NCBI RefSeq assembly: GCF_023015965.1
Contig: NZ_JALKAN010000002.1
Location: 868,001-932,000, forward strand
Length of the DNA stretch: 64,000 bases
Source of the DNA: Allomuricauda sp. F6463D
GTDB taxonomy: Bacteria; Bacteroidota; Bacteroidia; Flavobacteriales; Flavobacteriaceae
Direction of reading: 5' to 3'
Made by a program: the position numbers and the translations under genes. Shown here piece after piece: positions 43,356-52,060 of this stretch (its first letter is position 1; each line of letters begins with the position of its first letter). The notes under the pieces are model-generated. The model searched no databases, was not told the DNA's origin, and saw only the letters and a list, made by a program, of their open reading frames with translations.

Positions 43356-46169
43356 ATGAATTACGATTTCCGCGAGATTGAGGCCAAATGGCAGAAGTAT
43401 TGGGCAAAAAATGAAACTTTTAAAGCAGCCAACGATTCCGATAAACCCAAATTCTATGCATTGTCCATGTTTCCCTACCCATCGGGAGCTGGCTTGCACG
43501 TGGGTCATCCACTCGGTTACATTGCCACGGACATCTATTCGCGTTACAAAAGGCACAAGGGTTTTAATGTTTTGCACCCCATGGGATACGATTCTTTTGG
43601 ATTGCCAGCAGAGCAGTATGCCATACAAACGGGACAGCACCCGGCTATAACCACGGAAAACAATATCAACCGGTATCGGGAGCAATTAGATCAACTTGGT
43701 TTTTCTTTTGATTGGAGTCGTGAAGTGCGTACTTCCAACCCACAATATTATAAATGGACGCAATGGATCTTTATCCAATTGTTCAATGCGTGGTACAATA
43801 AAAAAACGGACAAGGCAGAAAGTATTTCCACCTTGGTTTCCATTTTTGAAAAAGAAGGAAATAAAAGTGTCGAGGCTGCCTGTGATGATGATACGCCAAT
43901 TTTTGGTGCAGACAATTGGAACGGGTATTCAGAAAAGGAAAAACAAAAAACACTTTTAAAATATCGATTGACCTATTTGGCGGATACTGAAGTAAACTGG
44001 TGCCCAGCTTTGGGAACCGTTTTGGCAAATGATGAAATCGCAAATGGTGTTTCCGAAAGAGGTGGCCATCCGGTTGTGCGTAAAAAAATGACGCAATGGA
44101 GCATGCGGATTACCGCCTACGCACAGCGTCTATTGGACGGTTTAGATAAAATTGATTGGCCACAACCGCTCAAGGATTCTCAAACTAACTGGATTGGACG
44201 TTCCGTTGGAGCTGAAGTTACGTTTAATGTCATTTCGAGCGATAGCGAGAAATCTCTAGATACCATCGAGGTTTTCACCACCCGACCTGATACCATATTT
44301 GGAGTAAGTTTTATGACCCTGGCACCCGAGCACGAGTTGGTGTCCAAAATTACAACCCCAGAACAAAAAGCTGAGGTGGAGGCTTATGTGGATGCCACGG
44401 CAAAACGTTCCGAACGAGATCGTATGGCCGATGTAAAAACCATTTCGGGAGTGTTTACTGGAGCTTATGCAGAACATCCGTTTACTAAAGAACCTATTCC
44501 TATTTGGATTGGGGACTACGTGTTGGCCAGTTATGGAACAGGGGCAGTAATGGCCGTGCCTTGCGGTGACCAGCGTGATTACGATTTTGCAAAACATTAT
44601 AATATAGGTATACCCAATATTTTTGAAGGGGTTGATATTTCCGAGGAGGCATTTGCCGACAAGGAAGGTACAGTAATTGCCAATTCTGATTTTCTAAACG
44701 GCCTTCCTTATAAAGAGGCTATGAAAAAAGCCATTTCCGAACTGGAAAACATTGGACATGGCCAAGGTAAAGTAAACTACCGTTTGCGTGATGCCGTATT
44801 TAGTCGTCAGCGGTATTGGGGCGAACCGTTTCCAGTATATTATGCGGACGGCATGCCGCAGATGATCGACGTGGAACATTTGCCCTTGCAATTGCCCGAA
44901 GTGGAAAAATACCTCCCCACCGAAACAGGTGAGCCGCCATTGGGCAACGCAACAGTTTGGGCTTGGGACCGCCTAAAGGCGGAAGTAGTTAGCAATGAGC
45001 TTATCGATAATAAAAATGTATTTCCATTGGAGTTGAACACCATGCCAGGTTGGGCAGGAAGTTCCCAATACTTTAATAGGTATATGGACCCGCGCAATGA
45101 TGAAGCGATATTCTCTCCGGAAGCCATCAACTATTGGCAAGATGTGGATTTATATATAGGAGGAAGCGAGCACGCGACTGGTCACTTGTTGTATTCTCGT
45201 TTTTGGCAGAAGTTTATGTTTGACATGGAGTATGTGCCCAAAGATGAATTTGCTCAAAAGTTGATCAATCAAGGGATGATTACCGGGACGAGTGCTTTTG
45301 TGTATAGAGATTTGGATTCTAGTATGGTCTATTCTAAAGGTTTAATTGAAGGTAAAAATGTAGTTCCTATCCATGCTGATGTTTCTATGGTGAATGCGTC
45401 GGATGAATTGGACGTGAAGGCCTTCAAAGAATGGCAACCTGAATATAAGGATGCAGAATTTATTCTTGAAGACGGAAAGTACATTGTTGGTCGAGAAGTA
45501 GAAAAAATGTCCAAATCCAAATATAATGTCGTCAATCCTGATGCCATTTGTGAGGAGTACGGTGCGGATTCGCTTCGTTTGTATGAAATGTTCCTAGGGC
45601 CGTTGGAGCAATCCAAACCTTGGAACACCGCAGGGATCACTGGAGTACATTCCTTCCTTAAAAAATTGTGGAAGCTTTACACCAACATAGAAGACAAAGA
45701 CCCTACGGCTGAAAATTTAAAGACCTTGCACAAGACCATTAAAAAGGTGGAAGAAGATATCGAGAATTTCTCGTTCAATACTTCCGTTTCTACTTTTATG
45801 ATTTGTGTAAACGAACTCACATCTCAAAAATGTACCAGTAAAGCTGTTTTGGAACTCCTCGCTGTTTTGGTTTCACCTTATGCGCCTCATATAGCCGAAG
45901 AGCTTTGGGAACGTTTGGGGAATAATGGTTCCATTGCCGAAGCTCCTTTTCCAAAATTTGACTCAACATATTTGGTAGAGAGCAGCAAAGAATATCCAAT
46001 ATCCTTTAACGGTAAAATGCGATTTAAACTGGAATTGCCATTGGATATGGGCAAGGACGAAATTGAAGCTACTGTGTTGGCCCATGAGAAAACCCAAGCC
46101 CAATTGGCTGGCAGAACTCCCAAAAAGGTAATTGTGGTACCCGGAAAAATCGTGAATATCGTCGGATAG
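43356..46169 (+). CDS. leuS: Leucyl-tRNA synthetase
   Basis: The 937-residue class I synthetase has HIGH as HVGH (48-51), the KMSKS loop at about 717-721 (KMSKSKYNVV), the CP1 editing domain (TTRPDTIFGV, GTGAVMAVP), and an anticodon-binding C-domain. Bacteroidota LeuRS has an insertion around residues 160-200 (FEKEGNKSVEAACDDDTPIF), also present here. Residues about 293-302 (ISSDSEKSLD) are encoded by a fragment of a genome-type repeat (44229-44257) inserted in frame before the editing domain. Strong promoter upstream; terminator about 160 bp after the stop. Confidence 0.97.
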   Translation: MNYDFREIEAKWQKYWAKNETFKAANDSDKPKFYALSMFPYPSGAGLHVGHPLGYIATDIYSRYKRHKGFNVLHPMGYDSFGLPAEQYAIQTGQHPAITTENNINRYREQLDQLGFSFDWSREVRTSNPQYYKWTQWIFIQLFNAWYNKKTDKAESISTLVSIFEKEGNKSVEAACDDDTPIFGADNWNGYSEKEKQKTLLKYRLTYLADTEVNWCPALGTVLANDEIANGVSERGGHPVVRKKMTQWSMRITAYAQRLLDGLDKIDWPQPLKDSQTNWIGRSVGAEVTFNVISSDSEKSLDTIEVFTTRPDTIFGVSFMTLAPEHELVSKITTPEQKAEVEAYVDATAKRSERDRMADVKTISGVFTGAYAEHPFTKEPIPIWIGDYVLASYGTGAVMAVPCGDQRDYDFAKHYNIGIPNIFEGVDISEEAFADKEGTVIANSDFLNGLPYKEAMKKAISELENIGHGQGKVNYRLRDAVFSRQRYWGEPFPVYYADGMPQMIDVEHLPLQLPEVEKYLPTETGEPPLGNATVWAWDRLKAEVVSNELIDNKNVFPLELNTMPGWAGSSQYFNRYMDPRNDEAIFSPEAINYWQDVDLYIGGSEHATGHLLYSRFWQKFMFDMEYVPKDEFAQKLINQGMITGTSAFVYRDLDSSMVYSKGLIEGKNVVPIHADVSMVNASDELDVKAFKEWQPEYKDAEFILEDGKYIVGREVEKMSKSKYNVVNPDAICEEYGADSLRLYEMFLGPLEQSKPWNTAGITGVHSFLKKLWKLYTNIEDKDPTAENLKTLHKTIKKVEEDIENFSFNTSVSTFMICVNELTSQKCTSKAVLELLAVLVSPYAPHIAEELWERLGNNGSIAEAPFPKFDSTYLVESSKEYPISFNGKMRFKLELPLDMGKDEIEATVLAHEKTQAQLAGRTPKKVIVVPGKIVNIVG
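44229..44257 (+). repeat. Repeat fragment within the leuS reading frame
   Basis: The 29 bp starting GTCATTTCGAGCGATAGCGA and ending GAAATCTCT match, as I recall, the intergenic repeat family seen widely in Bacteroidota with core CATTTCGAGCG...GAGAAATCTC. Here it lies inside leuS, in frame, encoding ISSDSEKS, at a loop just before the editing domain. Typical LeuRS proteins do not have these residues. Confidence 0.55.
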
Positions 46170-46192
46170 TTCTCAAAATCTGTTTTTTCTCC

Positions 46193-46267
46193 TCATTCCG
46201 AATTTATTCCGGAATTTCATCAGGTAAACAAGTAGGTAAATGAGAACCTGACACAAGTTTAGTTTGA
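46193..46267 (+). repeat. Bipartite intergenic repeat, diverged copy
   Basis: Two imperfect hairpins (ATTCCGAA with TTCCGGAAT; CCTGA...TTTAG) are spaced as in the copy at 48525-48603. It shares TCATTC(C/T)GAATT, AATTTCATCA-like and TGAGAACCTGA segments with that copy. It lies between leuS and ald. Confidence 0.6.
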
Positions 46268-46326
46268 AGAAAGTTCTGTTTTGTGATAAAAACAGAATAA
46301 TTAATAAGGATTTTATAGTAATACCC

Positions 46327-46358
46327 CTAAAAAGCATGCCAATCGGCATGCTTTTTAG
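46327..46358 (+). terminator. Intrinsic terminator after leuS
   Basis: A perfect 14-bp stem (46327-46340 with 46345-46358) on an AATC loop has A and T runs in the arms. Parts of the surrounding 390-bp gap are otherwise repeat (46193-46267) and regulatory (46434-46491). Confidence 0.87.
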
Positions 46359-46433
46359 TTTTTGAAAGATTATACCCCTTTAAAAATAGTGTATAAAATT
46401 AAAATAATATTAAAAAAATACATTGACCCCCTC

Positions 46434-46491
46434 AAAAAATAGGGGTAAAACGTTAAAAAAGATATATTTTGACACCTCACCCCTATTTTTT
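46434..46491. promoter_or_regulatory. Long inverted repeat upstream of ald, candidate operator
   Basis: A perfect 13-bp inverted repeat, AAAAAATAGGGGT (46434-46446) and its complement (46479-46491), is separated by 32 bp, within a very AT-rich leader. ACGTTAAA occurs twice (about 46450 and 46552). Alanine dehydrogenase genes are often controlled by Lrp/AsnC-type proteins, and one is encoded at 49631-50101. That pairing is an inference. Confidence 0.45.
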
Positions 46492-46559
46492 ATCGAATTT
46501 TTATGTTTTAATTTAAATTTTTTGTTCAACTTTGACCCCAGAAACATAAAAACGTTAAA

Positions 46560-47660
46560 ATGACTGTTGGAATACCAAAAGAAATTAAGAACAACGAAAG
46601 CAGGGTAGGCATGACGCCTGCCGGGGTTTTTGAATTGGTAAAAAACAACCACACCGTATATGTACAATCCGGCGCTGGTGATAGAAGTGGTTTTTTTAAT
46701 CAGGACTACCAACAGGCAGGTGCTACTATTTTGGATACCATTGGACAGGTGTATGCCATGAGCGATATGATCGTGAAAGTGAAAGAACCGATTGCAGAAG
46801 AATACAACTTAATTCAAGAAGGTCAAATAGTGTTCACCTATTTTCATTTTGCTTCCAGTGAAGCCTTGACCAAAGCAATGATCAAAAGCAAAGCAATCTG
46901 TATAGCTTATGAAACGGTTGAGGATGAGGATGGAACCTTGCCTTTGCTAACCCCAATGTCCGAAGTTGCCGGGAGAATGGCAATTCAACAAGGGGCTAAA
47001 TATTTGGAGAAACCTGTAAAGGGTAAAGGAGTGCTTTTAGGCGGCGTTCCCGGAGTATCCCCAGGCAGGGTCTTGGTGCTCGGAGCTGGTACTGTTGGTA
47101 TACAGGCTGCAAAAATGGCAGCTGGATTAGGAGCCCATGTTACCATATTGGACGTAAACATGAAAAGACTCAGATATGTGAACGATATTATGCCCAGTCA
47201 TGTGGTGACTGGTTTTTCCAACGAGTTCAATATTAGAAAACATATTCAATCACATGATTTAATTATCGGTGGTGTTCTTTTGAAAGGAGCAAAAGCACCA
47301 AACTTGATTTCAAGGGACATGCTCAAGGAGATGCACCCGGGAACCGTTATTGTAGATGTAGCGGTAGATCAAGGTGGATGCGTTGAAACCACTAAGCCTA
47401 CAACCCATGAAGACCCTATATACATCATAGATGATGTTGTCCATTACTGTGTAGCCAATATGCCAGGGGCAGTGCCTTACACTTCTACAGTTGCCTTGAC
47501 GAATGTAACACTGCCCTATGTGCTAAAATTGGCGAATCTTGGATGGAGTAGCGCTTGTAAACTGGATAAATCTTTGGAAAAAGGTTTGAATGTGGTTGAA
47601 GGAGAGATAGTCTATAAAGAAATAGCCGAGACTTTTCACTTGGAGCCTGTGATGGCCTAA
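46560..47660 (+). CDS. ald: Alanine dehydrogenase
   Basis: The 366-residue NAD-dependent enzyme interconverts L-alanine with pyruvate and ammonia. It begins MTVGIPKEIKNNESRVGMTP, has YVQSGAGDRSGF, the NAD loop VLGAGTVGIQAAKMAAGLGA (about 177-196), and the VDVAVDQGGCVETT and MPGAVPYTSTVALTN motifs of the family. Length is typical. The leader has a 13-bp inverted repeat; a terminator follows at 47684-47714. Confidence 0.97.
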   Translation: MTVGIPKEIKNNESRVGMTPAGVFELVKNNHTVYVQSGAGDRSGFFNQDYQQAGATILDTIGQVYAMSDMIVKVKEPIAEEYNLIQEGQIVFTYFHFASSEALTKAMIKSKAICIAYETVEDEDGTLPLLTPMSEVAGRMAIQQGAKYLEKPVKGKGVLLGGVPGVSPGRVLVLGAGTVGIQAAKMAAGLGAHVTILDVNMKRLRYVNDIMPSHVVTGFSNEFNIRKHIQSHDLIIGGVLLKGAKAPNLISRDMLKEMHPGTVIVDVAVDQGGCVETTKPTTHEDPIYIIDDVVHYCVANMPGAVPYTSTVALTNVTLPYVLKLANLGWSSACKLDKSLEKGLNVVEGEIVYKEIAETFHLEPVMA

Positions 47661-47683
47661 TAAACTAACATTTTGACAGTAAA

Positions 47684-47714
47684 ATAACCCTGCCAGTATT
47701 TGGCGGGGTTTTTG
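47684..47714 (+). terminator. Intrinsic terminator of ald
   Basis: A 10-bp stem with one G-T pair (around AACCCTGCCA and TGGCGGGGTT) is followed by T5. Confidence 0.82.
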
Positions 47715-47757
47715 CTTTAATGTGGTATATTTATGATAATATAAAAGAGAAAAGGCT

Positions 47758-48459
47758 ATGATGACGTATTATTTATTGATTGGAGGAATTGCATTGGTCA
47801 GCTGGCTAGTTAGCAACCGATTGAAGAGTAAATTCAAAAAATATTCTAAAGTTCATTTGCGTAATGGCATGAGTGGGGCAGAGATTGCTCAGAAAATGCT
47901 CGATGATCATGGAATTAGAGATGTAAAGGTAATTTCCACTCCTGGAATGTTGACTGACCATTACAATCCTAAAAATAAAACCGTAAACCTTAGTGAAGGC
48001 GTGTACAACCAACGTAATGCTTCCGCCGCCGCAGTAGCTGCCCATGAGTGTGGACACGCTGTGCAGCATGCTCAGGCTTATGAATGGTTGACCATGCGTT
48101 CCAAGTTGGTACCTGTAGTAAGTGTTACCTCTGGTATGTCCACATGGGTGGTGTTTGGAGGTATTATGTTAATGGCTGCTACAGGAGTTGCAGGCGGTAT
48201 TGGATTTTATGTTGCGGTAGCCGGTTTGATCATGATGGGCTTCGCAACCTTGTTCAGCTTTATAACCCTTCCCGTGGAATACGACGCAAGTAAAAGGGCA
48301 TTGGTTTGGTTAAAGCAAAAAAACATGGTTTCCCAAGAAGAATATTCAGGAGCCGAAGATGCACTAAAATGGGCTGCACGAACATACTTGGTGGCTGCAT
48401 TGGGAGCCTTGGCATCCTTGCTTTATTGGGCTGTTCAAGTTTTTGGTGGAAGAGATTAA
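47758..48459 (+). CDS. Membrane zinc metallopeptidase, YugP type
   Basis: The 233-residue membrane protein has an HExxH zinc motif (AAHECGHAVQHA, about 96-107), an N-terminal helix, central hydrophobic helices (about 120-165), a further FxxxxLPVEYDASKRAL segment and a C-terminal helix. YugP-type peptidases are poorly characterised; the substrate is unknown. ATG 47758 and 47761 are both possible. A terminator (48480-48503) and a repeat element separate it from ferritin. Confidence 0.88.
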   Translation: MMTYYLLIGGIALVSWLVSNRLKSKFKKYSKVHLRNGMSGAEIAQKMLDDHGIRDVKVISTPGMLTDHYNPKNKTVNLSEGVYNQRNASAAAVAAHECGHAVQHAQAYEWLTMRSKLVPVVSVTSGMSTWVVFGGIMLMAATGVAGGIGFYVAVAGLIMMGFATLFSFITLPVEYDASKRALVWLKQKNMVSQEEYSGAEDALKWAARTYLVAALGALASLLYWAVQVFGGRD

Positions 48460-48479
48460 ACATAATTTTGAAACATATG

Positions 48480-48503
48480 AAAAGGGGCCTTTTGGCCCCT
48501 TTT
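48480..48503 (+). terminator. Intrinsic terminator of the zinc peptidase gene
   Basis: A perfect 10-bp stem (48480-48489 with 48494-48503) on a TTTT loop is followed by a T run. Confidence 0.88.
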
Positions 48504-48524
48504 TTAATTGTATGTGTTGAAGTC

Positions 48525-48603
48525 GTCATTCTGAATTCATTTCAGAATCTCATCAAACTGATAAAAAAATCACTATGAGAACCTGAAACAAGTTCAGGTT
48601 GAT
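48525..48603 (+). repeat. Bipartite intergenic repeat, well-preserved copy
   Basis: Two hairpins, ATTCTGAA/TTCAGAAT and CCTGAA/TTCAGG, are joined by about 35 bp including AATCTCATCA and TGAGAACC. This form (core GTCATTCTGAATT...TTCAG) is, as I recall, widely scattered between genes in flavobacteria. It sits between two converging genes. Confidence 0.7.
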
Positions 48604-48642
48604 AAAAATCTACCTCTTTTTGATTGCAGTTATTGGATTTAT

Positions 48643-49161
48643 TTAATCAATCCATTTGGCAACTTGGTTGTCTATCATTTGAAGACCAACACCTTCGGTC
48701 CCCGTTACCTCTATCATATCCAAAATATCCCGGACAGTGTTCTCCTCTTCAACCTGTTCCATTACAAACCAATCCAAGAAACGTTCAGTTACAATGTCTC
48801 CTCCTTTTCTAGCCTCATTAACAATGTTGTGAATAGACTTTGTCACTTTTACCTCATGCTCCAAGGTAGATTCAAATACATCGACAATGGAAGAATAGTC
48901 GTGATTGATATTGGTAACTTCAGGAGAAATTGGATTTCCACCAGTATCTACCAAAAAATTAAAAATCTTCATCATGTGTTCGCGTTCTTCCTCTGCTTGT
49001 TTAAAGAAGAACTTGGCGCTGGTAAAAAAGCCGTTTTGCTCGCACCAAGAAGCCATGGCCAAATAGGTGGCAGAAGCATGGGCTTCTATTTTTATTTGTC
49101 CGTTGAGCAAATCCATAGATTCTACTTTAATGCTCATACTTTGTCTTGCAATATCTTTCAT
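48643..49161 (-). CDS. ftnA: Ferritin
   Basis: The 172-residue non-haem ferritin stores iron as ferric mineral. The ferroxidase ligands are visible in EAHASATYLAMASWC (helix A), AEEEREHMMKIFNFL (helix B) and WFVMEQVEEENTV (helix C/D). Length is typical. The gene is alone, convergent with the zinc peptidase gene; the stop is 40 bp from the repeat element. Confidence 0.95.
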   Translation of the reverse strand: MKDIARQSMSIKVESMDLLNGQIKIEAHASATYLAMASWCEQNGFFTSAKFFFKQAEEEREHMMKIFNFLVDTGGNPISPEVTNINHDYSSIVDVFESTLEHEVKVTKSIHNIVNEARKGGDIVTERFLDWFVMEQVEEENTVRDILDMIEVTGTEGVGLQMIDNQVAKWID

Positions 49162-49270
49162 AGTATTAACTTCTAGCGTAATTGTTCCATAAAGTTACAG
49201 ATTTTTATCTGGTTTGATAGGAGGTATACTTTATTTAGAAAGTAACTAAGATTGAATAAAAATAGCCGAC

Positions 49271-49591
49271 CTATTGGATTACTGCTTCAGTTTTTGCAGA
49301 AAGACCCATGGAAATAAAACTCTGATCTATTAGATTTTTAAGATCCAGTATCTCCAGGGTGTTCAAAATAAATAGATGTTTTTTGTTGCAGAGCAACAGA
49401 ACTTCAAACCCGTGTGCGTTCAAATCGCCATGAAAATGATCTTCGATGGCAATATTCATTACTTTATGTCGCAGAGAAAGCAATTGGCACAAAGACATGT
49501 CTACTGTTTTTTGACCGAAATCAATATAAAAACAGCGCTTGTTTGCGGATTGGTATAAGGTGTAATATGAAGACTGAAATATTACATTCAT
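49271..49591 (-). CDS. Small protein of unknown function, about 106 residues
   Basis: The frame runs ATG 49591 to stop, starting MNVIFQSSYYTLYQSANKRC. The product is soluble, with no signal peptide or helix-turn-helix, and mentions a hydrophobic alpha/beta pattern. I do not recognise the family, although short proteins of similar sequence appear in Flavobacteriaceae. It lies between ferritin and the Lrp-type regulator, in the same orientation. It is retained because the opposite-strand frame there is shorter. Confidence 0.5.
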   Translation of the reverse strand: MNVIFQSSYYTLYQSANKRCFYIDFGQKTVDMSLCQLLSLRHKVMNIAIEDHFHGDLNAHGFEVLLLCNKKHLFILNTLEILDLKNLIDQSFISMGLSAKTEAVIQ

Positions 49592-49630
49592 GGGGTCAAA
49601 TGTAATACTTATTTAGATTCAATACAAATA

Positions 49631-50101
49631 TCAGATTTGTATTTGACGATCAATTTGTTGATTTAATGAAATAAAAGTTTCTGTTCTGGACACCCCTTCT
49701 ATTTGCTGAATTTTTTTATTCAATACTTGCATTAAATGTTCATTGTCCCTACAAAGTACTTTTATAAGGATAGACCAATTTCCAGTGGTGTAATGGCATT
49801 CCAATACCTCTGGTATTTCTTTTAATTGATTAACCGCTCTTGGGTTGGTCATGGCCTTATCCAAAAAAATACCGATGTATGCCATTGTTGAATAGCCCAA
49901 AACCTTTGGATTGATTATGAATTTAGACCCGGCCAAAAGACCCGAACTCTCCAACTTGCGCAGTCTTTGGTGTATAGCAGCTCCAGAAATCCCAATGTTT
50001 CTAGCAATTTCGAGGATTGGTTTACGCGCATCTTCCATAAGATGCCTTAGGATTTTTTTATCAATCCCATCGATTTTGACCGAACTGTTATTGTTTTTCA
50101 C
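49631..50101 (-). CDS. Lrp/AsnC family transcriptional regulator
   Basis: The 156-residue protein has an N-terminal winged HTH (IDGIDKKILRHLMEDARKPI, about 11-30, and ISGAAIHQRLRKLESSGLL) and a C-terminal RAM ligand-binding domain (VLECHYTTGNWSILIKVLC, about 95-115). It resembles amino-acid-responsive activators. It adjoins the saccharopine dehydrogenase-like gene by 49 bp, same orientation, so that gene and perhaps ald (46560) may be targets. Ligand unknown. Confidence 0.93.
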   Translation of the reverse strand: MKNNNSSVKIDGIDKKILRHLMEDARKPILEIARNIGISGAAIHQRLRKLESSGLLAGSKFIINPKVLGYSTMAYIGIFLDKAMTNPRAVNQLKEIPEVLECHYTTGNWSILIKVLCRDNEHLMQVLNKKIQQIEGVSRTETFISLNQQIDRQIQI

Positions 50102-50150
50102 AACAATGATTTTAATTTGAAGCTAAAGGTATCGAAAATCCATTAAAAAA

Positions 50151-51524
50151 TTAACTGGCAACTGAATCGGGATTATATCCTAAATAGGGTACTTGGTATT
50201 CTTTGAACTCGATACCATTTGTATGCAGTTCGGATAAAATGGGTTTGTACACTTCCTTGTTTATAGGAATTTGAACACCTGGAGTTTTAATTTCACCGTT
50301 CAATATTTTCAATGTTGCGATGGCTACGGGAAGACCTACAGTTTTGGACATAGCCGTGTATGTTCGGTTTTCTCCGATAACCACCATATTGGCATCTATC
50401 TGCTTCTTTTCCCCATTTAATTCGTAACCAAACTTGTGGTACATCACTATCATGTCTTTTTCATTTTCTTTAAGTGTCCAGTTATCTTCTAAAATATATT
50501 GTAGCATTTGTGCAGGGGTTGCATTTTTTAAAGGAATTTTCTTCGAGTCATCAAAAAGATTTAGCTCCAATAATTTACCCCACATAATATCGTCTTGATC
50601 AATTTTGAGGTAATATCTCATTTTTAGTTCAACGGAATCGGTGGGAGAATAGGGGAGGAAAAGATTTGCAAATTCTCGATATGTCATACCTTCAGAATTT
50701 TCAATGGTATAACTGTCATCTGTCATGCCAAGAATAACAAACATTTGCCAAGCTTTGGAAAAACCGACCCTACGCATGGTTCCTCGAAATAATGTCAATG
50801 CATCTTGAAGACCATAGGCTTCACGATATTTTAAAGAATCACGGTTGGCATAAGCTTCAAAAGTACCGTAACCTTCAATATCCATGAATTCTGTTCTTCT
50901 GAACAATTTTTGATATGGAATGTACTTATAGGTTCCTTCTTGTATAAACTTTGCAGCACCTCCTTGACCTGCCAAAACTACATTTCTTGGGTTCCATGTA
51001 AATTTATAATGCCACAGATTGGTATCACTTTCAGGCGCCACCAACCCACCGGTAAAGGACTCGAACAACAACATTTTGCCGCCTTTATCCCTAATTCTGT
51101 CAATAACCTCCATAGCGCTCATGTGGTCGATTCCAGGGTCAAGTCCAATTTCATTCATAAAAACAAGCCCTTTCTTTTTTACCTCTTCGTCCAAGGCCTT
51201 TAGTTCTTTACTTACATATGAAGCAGTAATAAAATGCTTTTCAAACTCTATGCAATCATGTGCAACATTTATGTGTAAACGAGCTGGTAACATGGAAACT
51301 ACAATTGATGCTTCCGAAACAGCCTTTTTTCTATCGGCTTCATTAAAAATATCCAAGTGAAAAACAGTGCAATTGGGATGCTGGGAAAATTCATCCGGAA
51401 TATGCTCTGGATGTAGGTCACCAATGCTGAGATGAATATGTTCTTCTTTTGCTTTTTTAAGAAAATAACTTAGAAGGTATGAGGTTGATTTACCTGCTCC
51501 AACAACTAAAATAGTACGGACCAT
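50151..51524 (-). CDS. Saccharopine dehydrogenase family protein
   Basis: The 457-residue protein has an N-terminal Rossmann motif (TILVVGAGKSTSYLLSYFL), a central segment ASYVSKELKALDEEVKK, and NEIGLDPGIDHMSAMEVID, a signature of lysine/saccharopine reductases. It likely acts in lysine catabolism or a related amino-acid conversion. The Lrp-type regulator lies downstream in the same orientation, fitting amino-acid control. Exact substrate not proven. Confidence 0.9.
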   Translation of the reverse strand: MVRTILVVGAGKSTSYLLSYFLKKAKEEHIHLSIGDLHPEHIPDEFSQHPNCTVFHLDIFNEADRKKAVSEASIVVSMLPARLHINVAHDCIEFEKHFITASYVSKELKALDEEVKKKGLVFMNEIGLDPGIDHMSAMEVIDRIRDKGGKMLLFESFTGGLVAPESDTNLWHYKFTWNPRNVVLAGQGGAAKFIQEGTYKYIPYQKLFRRTEFMDIEGYGTFEAYANRDSLKYREAYGLQDALTLFRGTMRRVGFSKAWQMFVILGMTDDSYTIENSEGMTYREFANLFLPYSPTDSVELKMRYYLKIDQDDIMWGKLLELNLFDDSKKIPLKNATPAQMLQYILEDNWTLKENEKDMIVMYHKFGYELNGEKKQIDANMVVIGENRTYTAMSKTVGLPVAIATLKILNGEIKTPGVQIPINKEVYKPILSELHTNGIEFKEYQVPYLGYNPDSVAS

Positions 51525-51602
51525 GTGTTTTGTTTACTTTTGATTAAACGGACACTAAGGTATTAAAATGTTATATTTTTAATAAAATAGCAACAAAAAG
51601 TT

Positions 51603-51995
51603 ATGAACAGAACAATTTTAGGGATCGGAACAACAATGGGAATGTTAGCGATCATGCTCGGTGCTTTTGGAGCCCATGGATTGGAGAAATTAGTAGATGT
51701 AGAAGCAGTTGATACTTTTGAAACAGGAGTTAAATATCAAATGTATCATGCGCTTTTTCTTCTGTTTTTGGGAATATGGTCTGGGATATCCGAAAAAACA
51801 AAGAAAACAATTTTTATTCTGGTGCTTTTAGGAGTGCTTTTATTCTCTTTTTCCATATACCTGTTAGCATTGAACAGCTTAACAACCTTTGATTTTAGAA
51901 TATTTGGAATTTTAACACCAATCGGAGGTATTTTGATGATTTTAGGTTGGTTTTATTTGGGATATAACATTTTAACCAGAAAAGCGAGTAATTAA
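51603..51995 (+). CDS. DUF423 membrane protein
   Basis: The 130-residue protein has four hydrophobic helices and the conserved AIMLGAFGAHGLEKLVD (about 16-32), followed by KYQMYHALFLLFLGIW. DUF423 (YgdD-like) is a widespread inner-membrane family of unknown function. It is divergent from the saccharopine-dehydrogenase-like gene and precedes pckA by 65 bp. Confidence 0.92.
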   Translation: MNRTILGIGTTMGMLAIMLGAFGAHGLEKLVDVEAVDTFETGVKYQMYHALFLLFLGIWSGISEKTKKTIFILVLLGVLLFSFSIYLLALNSLTTFDFRIFGILTPIGGILMILGWFYLGYNILTRKASN

Positions 51996-52060
51996 GCAGA
52001 ATTAAAAAGAGCAAAGAGCTAATAATTTTTAATTTTGTACCAACATTTAAAACTACACTA

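Noticed and set aside
48664..49176. 170-codon plus-strand frame opposite ferritin
   Set aside because: It mirrors the ferritin gene; ferritin has all its metal ligands and is the real gene.
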